Shown in pieces: positions 36,660 through 46,439 of a stretch of DNA of 64,000 nt. Within the stretch, counting starts at the first letter, position 1, and every line of letters starts with the position of its first letter. The DNA lies in NCBI GenBank assembly GCA_031216445.1, contig CM062196.1, forward strand, positions 4,746,001-4,810,000. The letters run 5' to 3'. A model generated the notes under the pieces. It saw only the letters and a list, made by a program, of their open reading frames with translations. It was not told where the DNA came from and did not search any database. This stretch comes from Lateolabrax maculatus (taxonomy: Eukaryota; Chordata; Actinopteri; Acropomatiformes; Lateolabracidae). Position numbers and translations under genes: made by a program.

Positions 36660-38190
36660 TAAGTATTCAACACACTGTTTAACTATCTGTGGATGGCACC
36701 ATACACTGATGCTGTGTCATGTCTGCTGGGAATAAAGAAAAAGAAGAAAAAGAGATAAATTAAAATATACCAAGACAAAATGTAAAACTGCAATAAATAA
36801 CACTAACGCCAACATTTTGCATTAATCTTATGTAAAATATGTGAATTCACAAATCACATTATTTGTTTCATTAAGTTGCTTTCAGTATTTCAGTTTAAGT
36901 TTGGATACATGCACAGCTAAGACTAATGATATTTCTCACTCTACTCCTGCAACAGACTTTCCTCATCTGAAGTCTCTGGGATGTGCTTTGAGTAAATCTT
37001 TGTTGTTTTTTGTATTTCATGTAGCATATTTTATTTAGTGGTTATTAGGTTGCAAGCCAATAGTTGCTGCCAGTTTCACCCAAACCCTTACAGATTACAC
37101 TGCCAAGTTGTGTTAGTTTTCTGTGTTAAACTGTCATATCTGACACCTTCACAGTTCTAATAAAATGCATTTTGTAACAATTTTTTTCAAGGCAGAACTA
37201 AATTCTACATGTGTATATAATCCATCATAAATCTTGAATGCAACTATTCACATTAAATGAATCTTCATTTTCAAACAGCCCTGTTTATTCTGAAAAAGAA
37301 AATGTGGACTACATCCATATTTGAAGCTAATAAGAGACTTTGAGAGGCTGATAAATGGAAGTGGTACTGAAATAAACTCTGAGTTCTTCCTGCAGTGAAG
37401 AGTTCCATTCCACCGTCATGAGTGCCGGAATGATGGAACAAAATGTGTTCAGACTTCGTCATTTCAAACCTGTTTGTTGGCTCATTAACTTGAAGATAAC
37501 CTTGAACCATTTTGCCTACTAACAGTTATTTTAGACTGAAATTCAATATGAAACATCGCTGACATCAAGTCGCCTTTGTACGTCTGGTAAGTTCATCAAA
37601 TTCTCCATTTGCCACTTGGTCCCGCAGAGTAAAATCTCACTTCTCTTCTTGAAGTTGATCTTTTATGGACATCTGGCTAAGTAAGTAAAAGAGAGTAAGT
37701 AAAATCACATTTTGTTAACGCTTCGCTCACAACTAATGTATTTGACACTGGCAGAAAACTGACATAAGTAAATAAGAAGATACTGTATAACATGATGAGC
37801 AGATACTTTGTGAAATTAGTGGAATCCCTCTAAATGTCTAAATAGTTGCTTTTTCAGTATCACTGTAAAAGTTTCCATCTGTATTTTAAGTCTGCTGAAA
37901 ATAAAATACCAGTAATATACAAATAATATACAGCTTTGTTTGTGTACGTATTGATGAGCAGGGTTGGGAACATTTAATTGGTGAGAGTAACGAGTCTAAA
38001 AATCTTCATATGAGTTTTATTTTTATGTATTTTATTTAGTTTTAGCTTCTGTTTTAAGGTTAAAATAATATATATTTGATTGATCCTGACACAACCTGAT
38101 GAATCCCATCGCTGGATGTCAACTTTTAGCCGTATCCATGGTTAATGGCTGTCAGACCCTGAGAGGCGAAACATGATTTTGTGTGTCTAA
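36660..38190. other. Upstream region of the kinase gene
   Basis: AT-rich unique sequence holding donor-like sites at 37587 (ctg|gtaagt) and near 37680. No TATA box or CpG island can be assigned with confidence, so the promoter is not located. Confidence 0.3.
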
Positions 38191-38247
38191 ATTCCTTCTT
38201 TTCTAATCTCGGGCGTGAGAAATGAACAGCAGATTTCATCTTGCACC
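38191..38247 (+). other. 5' untranslated region / possible splice acceptor of the kinase gene
   Basis: A pyrimidine-rich stretch (38191-38210) is followed by AG dinucleotides at 38219 and 38229, then by the ATG at 38248. This arrangement fits a 3' splice site joining an upstream non-coding exon. A second ATG at 38222 is out of frame with the kinase, so the ATG at 38248 is preferred. Confidence 0.35.
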
Positions 38248-38442
38248 ATGACTGACAACCAGGACTACCAGGTCGTTGTAGGAGGCCTGATCTCCTCCCC
38301 CTCCGCACAGTACGAGGTGCTGGATCTCCTGGGTTGTGGCATGTATGGAAAGGTCACCCAGTGCAGGAAGATAGCCACCAATGAAACGGTGGCTGTAAAA
38401 ATCCTCAAAAACATGAGATGCATTGAGGAGGCAAAGGAGGAG
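38248..38442 (+). CDS. HIPK-like kinase exon 1 (start codon, glycine loop, VAVK)
   Basis: Encodes residues 1-65: a 20-residue leader, the first beta strand (QYEVLDLLG), the ATP-binding glycine loop and the VAVKILKN strand with the ATP-anchoring Lys51. It ends in phase 0 at GAG followed by donor gtgcaa, which is weaker than the other donors. Reading past this donor reaches a stop at 38455, so splicing here is required. The next exon supplies the rest of helix C. Confidence 0.85.
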
Positions 38443-41400
38443 GTGCAACACAAATGATGTTTATCAACATTCCCTTGTATAGTGTTTCAAAAACACATTT
38501 CATTCACATCAAATCTCCCTCTAACATCTCATACATTCCCCAGGAGGCAGTTCTTAAAAAGATGAAAGCGCTTGACTCAGACAAGTTTAACATCGTCATA
38601 TGGAACGACTCCTTCACCTTCAAGGGATGTTTTTGTCTTGAGTTCGAGAAACTAGACATTAGTCTCTTTGAATTCCTGCAGACGAGACATTTACAGTCTC
38701 TGAAATTAACAGAGATCCGCCCCATTATGCAACAGGTTTGTTTTTGCAATACGAATTTCATTATAGGCTCTAAAACAATGGATGAAGGGTGTAGTTTTTC
38801 TTTTAAATGCACATAGTATAATTTTGTCAAAATTCCAGCTGCAACATCCATCAAAATACATCTTTTTTTCTTAGGTTGTTGATCAGGATATGGAAATACT
38901 AAAACCTAAAATAACAAAATACGGTTGAATTTACTGTTATTCATGATTTCAGTTGGCTACAGCTCTGCAGTTTCTAAAGAGCGTAGGGATCATTCATGCA
39001 GATCTAAAGCCTGAAAATGTTATGATGGTGGACCATTTACGGCAGCCATTGAGAGTGAAAGTCATCGACTTTGGCTTAGCCTGTCACAATCCTGAGACAT
39101 GGATGGGTGAGATTCTTCAGACCCTTTGGTACAGGTAAGTAACTGACAGCACGTCTGTATATCTGGGACAGAACGGATGTCAGATCAATGAAATCCTGCA
39201 CGCTGCCATCATAGGTTTTCAGTCAGGCTTACGTCTCACCAAAACATTGTATACTTACCAAATTGAAAGTTAAGTGTAAACAATAAGCAGGAGTTTACTT
39301 CTTAGTTAGTCTTCATAACCACAGTAATGTGTTTGTGTTTCTCTTGCTTGTCTAAGATCTCCAGAGGTCCTGCTGGGTGCTTCCTTCAATGAGGCTATAG
39401 ACGTGTGGTCTCTGGGCTGCATTGCTGCTGAAATGTTGATGGGCACTGCACTGTTCCCTGGCGGTGATGAATATGACATGGTCAGTATTATACTTCAAGA
39501 GTATTGTATCTAAAACACAACACAAATGTCAGTTTCAGCCATAATGTCTTTGTATTATTTTTTAAAATCCCCACATTGGGTGACAAAAGCGAGAAATAAG
39601 CCCTATTCTAACTGCAGTTACTTATTATGATTTATTTTTTTACAATTTCTTGTAAAAAGAACTCTATTTTTTTCTTTATTCATAAAGGAATAGTGGAACT
39701 TGTAGGTACAGTACCTGAACTTTTGGAACAATTCTCTTCTGAAACTGAAAAAATGTACCTTGAAGTATAACACAACATTGTTTTGTGCCCACAGATGAGA
39801 CATATCTTACATGCTATTGGAAAGCCTCCAGACTGTCTGCTGAATGCTGGACTGTATACAGGAATTTTTTTCTTTGCACAATGCACAGAATTGGAATGTC
39901 CCCTGTGGAGATTTATGGTAACCTTGTTTGGCCGTCGTCTATCTGTGTTTATATCTAAATTTGATTTAGTCTGTCAGTGCATTTGGAACAGATGAGTTAA
40001 CTCAAACATTTCTTCTCTCTAGTCAACACTTGAAGTGAGAAATTGTACTTGTAACCCGCGCACGATTGGCAACCTAAGTGATCTCATGACGGTAGGGTGT
40101 CTAGTTTTTATAGGAACCGCTACGTCTCTTTACTGCACACAAGTCGTAGGGAGATGGTCGGGGTGGGTGTTGGTTTGTTTTTATGTCTTCATGTTTTGAG
40201 CATGAAGGCATAGACAACAAAACAAGTTAGCTTTTTTCACCGTAATCTTTTAACCTGCTCCTCCACAAGGCGTCGCATACACTCTCAGGAGAAGATGCCA
40301 GTGCTGAGGAATGCGACCGGGCGAACTTTGTCGACTTGCTTATAAAGACACTGAGTCTGGATGCTTCTGAAAGAATCACGCCATGCCAAATTCTTCAGCA
40401 TCCATTTGTAACAATGAGCCACCTTGTTGGCACATTCGACAACAGCTCCCGGTAAGTGTTTGCTTAGACGCTGTGTGTATCATCATCTCTGTGCTGATGT
40501 GGATGGATAAAGTTGTTTGACTCATTGATTTGTTGTCTCCAGTGTGAAAATGGGCATTGAGCTGATGAGCATCTGTCATGGTGTGAGCTCTGATGATGGC
40601 GAGGATGCGGCTCAGGCGACCCTGAAAACGTGCCTGATCCAGGAGACCTCCGACCGCACCGCCAGCCCGGCCTACCACAGTGTTCCTGACGAGGGTCACC
40701 CTGCTGGGCTGAGCGACAAGGAGCAACCCTTCCTCCACAACACCATCATCAGCGGGGAAAACAGTCCAGCGAAGAAGAGAAAATGGGATGCTGTTGATGG
40801 TTCAGAGCGTGGCAACAGGTAGAGGTTTGAAATATGTCCCTGCATTGATTACTTGATATATTAGAGGAATAATTTGACAATTTGGGAAATTTGGACAATA
40901 CCACCTTTATGTAAGTAACACTGGAGCTAGAGTCAACCACATGATGACAACTCTAGGAAGTCCAGGAGGGAAATAGTTACAGCATGTAACTCCACATAAA
41001 ACCACAATTTGTGGTTTGTGTAAAGATTAATGCGCTTATCACCTCCCGGCTCTACAGTAGCTCCATAGTTAGCAGTGAGCATCTCATCAAACTCTCTGCA
41101 AGAAGGCAAGTGAACCTACTTTTCCCAAAATGTCAAACTATAGCTTTAGAGATTCTAACCCATTTTTGATCGACACAGATGCCCGGAGACAAACCCGGCT
41201 AAGAAAAGGAGGAACGAATGCCTGGATGCAGCACTAACAAGGACAGGTGGACAAACGAGCCCACGAAGGTCACCGCTGCACAAAAGAAAGAAGGACGATC
41301 CTGTTCCATGCATAACCTCAGATGGCAACTCCCCAGCAAAGAAGAGGAGGGTAAACCTCAATAAAGAGCTGATAGACAGTGTCAAACGTAAGGTCACCTA

Positions 41401-41852
41401 AGGCAACATACACAAACACACACTTGGGACCAATTAATTGTAAATCAATTAAAGTCTTTTCTTCTTTGTGATAAAATGTTATGATAGCTTATAATGGAAA
41501 AATGTAATTGACCCATTCCCAGAACTGATCATTGTGATTGGACATGGGAGGTATTTGATGGGAATTCATTTAGATATAGGGTAAAACTTGGTGAGCCTAT
41601 CCTGTAATGTGAGATATTTGACCAGTATCAGCTCAGTCAACAATAAAACTACCCCCCTTTTTTTTAGTGCTACTCAGCAACACGGAGGAGGCCTGGTCCA
41701 GAATCACCCAGGTCGCTCATCTCAAAAAGAGAAAAAGGGCCAGAGAGTTAGCTTCAGGCTCCAAACAAGAAAAAACCTCCCCAGAAAAGAGGAGGAGGAG
41801 AAGTCTGGATGGAGGAGAACGGAAAACCTACCCGACAGATCAGGTCACTTAA
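38248..41852 (+). CDS. HIPK-like serine/threonine protein kinase, ten exons, 578 aa
   Basis: Predicted dual-specificity/serine-threonine kinase of the HIPK branch of the CMGC group, which in vertebrates phosphorylates transcription regulators in the nucleus. Ten exons with GT..AG borders join in frame to 578 codons: 38248-38442, 38544-38735, 38953-39134, 39357-39480, 39795-39917, 40023-40091, 40270-40451, 40543-40818, 41179-41387, 41668-41852. Visible kinase features: glycine loop LGCGMYGKV (28-36), VAVK (Lys51), HIPK-type HADLKPEN loop (Asp146, Lys148, Asn151), DFG (168-170), SPE (191-193), DVWSLG (205-210) and HPFVTMSHL near 339. HAD instead of HRD is normal for HIPKs. The activation-loop tyrosine of HIPKs is Ile183. 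After the kinase domain (about 22-345) the tail is short and rich in PAKKR-type basic clusters; HIPK1-3 are about twice as long. The start at 38248 has A at -3 and precedes the kinase domain by about 20 residues. I call it HIPK-like, not a named orthologue. Confidence 0.92.
38544..38735 (+). CDS. HIPK-like kinase exon 2 (helix C to hinge)
   Basis: Encodes residues 66-129. It begins right after a cccag acceptor and ends at CAG before gtttgt, phase 0 at both ends. It holds the remainder of helix C (EAVLKKMKAL; the helix-C glutamate is Glu65 or Glu66 at the junction), the hinge region (CLEFEKLD) and the segment ending TEIRPIMQQ, which matches the HIPK pattern of IRPVLQQ before the next helix. 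Confidence 0.85.
38953..39134 (+). CDS. HIPK-like kinase exon 3 (catalytic and activation loops)
   Basis: Encodes residues 130-189 plus two bases of Arg190. It contains IIHADLKPENVMMVD (catalytic Asp146, Asn151), VKVIDFG (metal-binding Asp168) and the activation segment ending GEILQTLWYR. HIPKs normally read YLQSRYYR here, so the autophosphorylated tyrosine is Ile183. The acceptor follows gatttcag; the donor is a strong AG|gtaagt. Confidence 0.9.
39357..39480 (+). CDS. HIPK-like kinase exon 4 (SPE motif, helix F)
   Basis: One base completes Arg190, then residues 191-231 follow. SPEVLLG replaces the usual APE motif conservatively. DVWSLGCIAAEM is the helix F region with the structural Asp205. 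ALFPGGDEYDM corresponds to the HIPK LYPGASEYDQ segment. Acceptor tctaag, donor ATG|gtcagt, ending in phase 0. Confidence 0.9.
39795..39917 (+). CDS. HIPK-like kinase exon 5 (C-lobe)
   Basis: Encodes residues 232-272, phase 0 at both ends. MRHILHAIGKPPDCLLNAG aligns with the HIPK RYISQTQGLPAEYLLSAG stretch, followed by an F-rich strand and CPLWRFM, which matches the YPLWRL of HIPKs. Acceptor cccacag, donor gtaacc. Confidence 0.88.
40023..40091 (+). CDS. HIPK-like kinase exon 6 (shortened CMGC insert)
   Basis: Encodes residues 273-295 (STLEVRNCTC then NPRTIGNLSDLMT), between a ctctctag acceptor and donor gtaggg, phase 0. It sits where HIPKs carry a longer CMGC insert with KSKEARKY; here the insert is compact and cysteine-containing. 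This is the least conserved coding exon of the kinase domain, but its length (69 bases) and both splice sites keep the frame. Confidence 0.78.
40270..40451 (+). CDS. HIPK-like kinase exon 7 (end of kinase domain)
   Basis: Encodes residues 296-355 plus two bases of Arg356. It includes FVDLLIKTLSLDASERITP with the helix-I arginine (Arg330) that caps the kinase fold, and ILQHPFVTMSHLVG, the closing motif typical of HIPKs (HPFVTMTHL). Acceptor cacaag, strong donor CG|gtaagt. Confidence 0.9.
40543..40818 (+). CDS. HIPK-like kinase exon 8 (linker and first basic motif)
   Basis: Completes Arg356 and encodes residues 357-447 plus two bases of Arg448. It begins VKMGIELMSICHG, corresponding to the HIPK segment VKSCFQNMEIC just after the kinase domain, then a Ser/Asp/Glu-rich linker, and ends with ENSPAKKRKWDAVDG (SPAKKRK at 430-436), the first nuclear-localisation-like cluster. 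Acceptor tctccag, donor AG|gtagag. Confidence 0.85.
40865..41150. mobile_element. Non-autonomous repeat with inverted ends in intron 8
   Basis: Left end tttgacaatttgggaaa (40873-40889) and right end tttcccaaaatgtcaaa (41121-41137) are inverted copies with one mismatch in 17. Interior pieces (gagcatctcatcaaactctc, the ccacaatttgtggttt segment) match a dispersed repeat I remember from many percomorph fish, where it usually has the same termini. It is a decayed copy lying wholly within intron 8 of the kinase gene. Confidence 0.65.
41179..41387 (+). CDS. HIPK-like kinase exon 9 (basic-repeat tail)
   Basis: Completes Arg448, then residues 449-517 and one base of Leu518. It contains NPAKKRR (453-459), SPRRSP with HKRKK (482-486), and SPAKKRRV (499-506). 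The acceptor is cgacacag and the donor is C|gtaagg. If the donor is not used the frame runs only to a stop at 41399-41401, giving a possible 521-residue form. Confidence 0.82.
41668..41852 (+). CDS. HIPK-like kinase exon 10 (last coding exon)
   Basis: Completes Leu518 and encodes residues 519-578, then a stop at 41850-41852. It carries LKKRKRAR (536-543) and SPEKRRRR (555-562), followed by SLDGGERKTY and the C-terminus TDQVT. The acceptor is a strong polypyrimidine run ending ttttttag. The 3' untranslated region continues to the poly(A) signal at 42011. Confidence 0.8.
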
Positions 41853-42010
41853 AACACTGTTGACGCATCTCTCCAGATACTGACAACATGAAGTGACCAG
41901 ACTGAAGAGCCAAGCTCTCGTCTTTATTCTTTTTGCTGTTTTACATTCTTTTATTCATTTTCATTCAATGTTTCTTTTTCTTAACCTTTTTTTAAACTGC
42001 TTGATTTAGC

Positions 42011-42016
42011 AATAAA
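42011..42016 (+). other. Poly(A) signal of the kinase gene
   Basis: AATAAA lies 159 bases after the stop codon and is followed within 30 bases by a T/GT-rich stretch (tatgtgttcctccccttg), the usual arrangement for cleavage and polyadenylation. Confidence 0.6.
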
Positions 42017-42373
42017 CCGCATTATGTGTTCCTCCCCTTGTTTAAAACATTTATGTGAATACAAACGGATCATTTCAGGCATTTGAAGGCATGAAGGGCT
42101 GTTGAGGACGTGAAAAAAGCATCAGATTTTCAAGCGTATCCGACCTGGTGACACAGAATGTAAAATGAAGTGTAGAAGGAAGCAGAGGCTTCCTGCTGTA
42201 TTTACTGTAATCACACTGATGTCTCAACACTCTCGTGTTTCATGTAGCGCTTACAAGAAAAAAACAAACAGTGTAGTATATTATCCTGTCAGTTATGGTA
42301 TCATAAAATGATCATGTGTGTGTTACTATGTGTGTGGCAGCTAGTGGCAGAGAGGTGTCATAGAGCATGTGAA

Positions 42374-42518
42374 GACACACACACACACACACACACACAG
42401 ACACACACACACACACAGACACACACACACACACTGTAATTGAAAACCTACCCCTTTAACATTGTGAAATGCCCTTAAGCCCTCTGGAATACTCTCTATA
42501 CTCTCTTCATCTCCCCTC

Positions 42519-42576
<58 letters not shown>

Positions 42577-42708
42577 CGAATCGCACACACACACATGCAC
42601 ACACAGACACACACACACACAGTAGAATGAGAAAGCAGAAGAAAATGGTTTAACATTATTAGAATTCAGCTATAAGGTCAGTGAAGAGGCATCTGTCTTT
42701 CTCACTCC

Positions 42709-42749
<41 letters not shown>

Positions 42750-42839
42750 AGCTGCCGAAGCATAAAACCAAAATTTCGATTTCACCCTTGAAGGAGACTT
42801 TTGCTAATTATCTGTTAGATTGGAAGGAAGAAGACAGGC

Positions 42840-42872
<33 letters not shown>

Positions 42873-42873
42873 G
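42374..42873 (+). repeat. Cluster of CA, CT, CA, CT and GACA arrays
   Basis: Within 500 bases: (AC)n with GAC interruptions 42374-42435, (CT)n 42520-42573, CA blocks 42585-42622, (CT)n 42707-42745 and (GACA)n with about ten units 42834-42873, separated by short unique stretches. Confidence 0.9.
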
Positions 42874-43315
42874 GTTACAGTAATACAGAGAAACAATCTC
42901 TCTCCTCTCTGGAGAGACTGAACCCGTCTGCATCAAGCTCAGTTGTCTTTATAATTAAACTCTTAATTTACCCCTTAAAATTCAACTTATATATATTATA
43001 AACACTGTTTGACAGTGTATTAAATGTGTCTGCTTACTCACAAATATTCATGTAAGTTGAAATAAAGCAGAAGTATTCATAATAAGAATTAAATAATTTA
43101 ATAATAAGAATTCCTCAAAATGCAGCTTTTGGAGGAGGAGGAAGGGCTTTCTGGAGGTTGATCAGGTGCCACTGTCATTGGTTATTGAGTGAATTTGCTG
43201 CATGGTTTGAAGAAATGTAACTGCCTGTTCACAGTCAGCCACATTTTCTGTGCTGCTCCGCGCCTTTCAACATTTCTACATGGATATAACCTTTACACTA
43301 CAGATAAATAGACGG

Positions 43316-43702
43316 TGATGGAATGTAACTCAAGTACTGTACTTCAGTACAAATTTGAGGTATGAGGTTGAGTATTTCCATTTTATGCTACTTTGTACTT
43401 TTGCTCCACATTTCAGAAAGAAATATTATGCTTTTTACTTCACTGTATTTATTTAAAAGCTTAAGTTACTTTACCGATTAAGATTCTACAAACAAAAGCT
43501 GTGATGAGTTCATTAGATATAATGCACTATTATTGATTACATTTCCCAGCAGTATATAAAACAGTCATAATTAACACCCACCTCCACAAGCTACATCAGT
43601 AAAATACCACTTAAACATCAAATCATCTGTAATAATATTCCAATAATATAATATATAGTATAACAGTCACAGGGGGCATCTTTCTGCTTTTAAAACTTTA
43701 AG
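43316..43702 (+). repeat. Dispersed fish repeat (AAGTAC family), plus orientation
   Basis: Begins tgtaactcaagtactgtact, continues with acaaatttgaggta, gagtatttccattttatgct, cccagcagtatataaaacag and aataatataatatatagtat. It is the opposite-strand relative of 11583-12016 and of a common percomorph repeat. Confidence 0.65.
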
Positions 43703-44454
43703 ATCCCACCAATTTCTCTTTTTTTTTTGACAGTTTCAGGGGAACCTGTAGGTGTTAATTAGGGGGTTCAAGACTCCCTGAGACCTTAATATTTCACACT
43801 CTGATCTCACTATAATGATAGATTCAGTTCTCTTGGTGTGAACAATGCTTGGTCGCACAAAATAAGTTTGTAAAAACTTTAACTATTGTAAAAGCTATAA
43901 CGTTATGTGAATGCACAATATGTAGTTGAAACTTTGAACTTGTTACTCTTAAACCCAGCAGAGATTAAGGAGTGATGATATAACTTCAAACATGATGTCT
44001 CATGGTAATGGTAAGTGTAATGGCTTTACTTTTTTTTCACTATGATGCTTTAGTAAAATACAAATAATTGCCACATTTCCTCTATAGGCTTCCCCAGGCT
44101 CTCTGTCTCTCTCACAAACACATAAAAACAGACAAATGTGCCTACTCACTTGGCCGATAAATGTGTGAGAGTGTGTGTAAGTCATCAGTTTCTCCTTTGA
44201 AAAAGGCTGAATAGCCCAACAGCCAGAGAGTGAATTGGTGCCACACACTAAGCCTCCAGCTCTCCAAATCACACGACTGTGTCTACAGACAATAATGTCA
44301 CACATCTTTTTTTTAAACTCTCTTCACACTGGCATGCATACAAGTTGTAAAACATTATTAGCTTGCACACTGTTTTTATAATGGTTATATCCAGAAATAT
44401 GACACAGTTATGTTGTAGATTTTGTTGGACCATCTTTCTTCCCTCCCCTTCATC

Positions 44455-44630
44455 CCTTCTCACCTGAACTTATTTCCTCACTTCCCATCTGATTTCTTCT
44501 CATCTCTTAATCTCCTTCCATCTCATCCTATCTCGCCCCATTTCGTTCCTTTTCATCATTTGTTCCATCTAATTTCATCTCTTCCCATCTCCTCTGAATA
44601 ACCTCATGTCACTCTTTCTCTTTCCATCAT
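44455..44630 (+). repeat. Degenerate TCTCATC / CCATCT repeat
   Basis: A pyrimidine-rich stretch of repeated tctcat, ccatct and ttcatctc words from about 44455 to 44630, likely an old decayed pyrimidine microsatellite. Confidence 0.5.
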
Positions 44631-46439
44631 ATAATTGAACGTAAAATAATGCAATTCAATCAAACTGTGTCATGTCATTTCATCTTCACTCCTTGCTGAA
44701 TGAGCAATAGAACAGAGTTCCAGTGAAGTGCAGGCAGTGACTGGAGTTGATGGCATTGATTGCCACAAACACAAAACACAATGCAGTCTCAGTGTGAGAG
44801 ACAACAGCAGACAAGACTCTTTTCTCCTCATCACAACAGGAAAGAATTCACAGACATGTCTGTCGCTCTCTCTCTCTGTTTCTCCTCCCATCTCCACCCA
44901 TCTCCAGTCTCAGGCCTTCTATCAAAATGTTAAGATCATTATTTTCATTTTTATTACTGAGTCCATATGCAAATCAGAAATACTGTTTGCAATGTGGACA
45001 CTTTTATTTGAACTGATTATTGTTATATTTAATAGGAATGTCAGAAAACATTCAGACATTATACTAGAAACCTGGAATGCACCTAAACTGAAATGTAACT
45101 ATAAATGCAAAAACATACAACTACATGTTCAATGACAATTGATGACAAGAAAGATAAACACAAGGTGTAGTGGGAGAGAACATAAAAATATATGATCAAG
45201 GATGCAGATAAAAGCAAAGTGTTCCTCCCAGCAGTTCATCAGGTTCTTGAAAAGGTACAACATAAATCAATACCGGAAAAGTTTGTGTACTAATTTTGTG
45301 TAGAAATTCTGGTATGGTTAGAGGTTAGAGAAAGGACACAAAACATCAGTCTCCTGCATAAAAATCTGTACAGTACGCGCCCATTCACCACCTCGACCTT
45401 CCCTTCACTTCAACACTGACTTTCCGCCTCGCTACATAAAGGCCACCACTTTCTGCGCTGGCATTTAACGTGGGCATTGGACGTAAATGGTGTGGTGCAG
45501 AATCATCCAATATGGACATGTCTCCTAAGGGTTCTGAACTGTGAAAATAACATTACATCACATCATATTTTTAAGGTCTTTTAAGTTTTTCAACCTTTTA
45601 AACCTGCTGAGAAGATGTAAAATCTTTTTGGTCTACTCTTAGGCAAAAATATAATGAAACAGAAAGATGGAGAGAAGGAGAGAGGAGGAGAGAAAATGAT
45701 TAAATGGCAGATGGCCACACATCTTTCCACCACTGTCCAGCTCTCAAATCATACAGCGCCTGCTAACCTATCACAGGATGGCCAAGTGCTTGAGTGGTAT
45801 TACACCAAAACATGGATTTTCACAAATGTGTCTTGAATTTGTGCCAGGCAAGAGGTATTTATTCTGATTTAAAGGCACATTTGTCCATTAAAATAATATT
45901 AGCTAAAGTGTGAAAATGCTGTAAAAGGCCATTATACCTGACAGGAGCGCTGTGTATCACATGACAACCCACGAGAGCGAGGTGTGTGTTATGATCTCAA
46001 ATCCCAGCGGCGGTGCCCCTGTGAAAAATCAAATGTCTTCACTGCAAATATTTGTGTACGTGTTTACGCTTTATTTTGTCAAAATGGATGATGCCAAAAA
46101 TCTAAAACATCATTTTGGTGGGTGCTGTGTTGCCTTGGCAACAGACTCCACATTAACCACTTAGAAACGGGCCGAAAGGCATTTCACAGGAGGACGCCGT
46201 GTACCTTGGCAGCACTCAGAGCTAAGTGTTGTTTGCCCTAACAGCATCCTCCATATCATCACCAAGGTGAGACGGCCCACATCTGAAAAATCCGCTGGAA
46301 CAGACTCACAAGTTGGCAGTTTGTTTTGGGCTCGCAGGATGCCACTGAAAGCCAAACATTATTTTATATATGTGGCTCCAGTGCAGCCTAATCAACAGGA
46401 AGACCTCTCCTCTGCTCTTGGTAAAAATGCCAATTAAAA

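Noticed and set aside
42834..42873. Regular short repeats considered as a CRISPR array
   Set aside because: A pure GACA tetranucleotide array without spacers, in a eukaryotic context.
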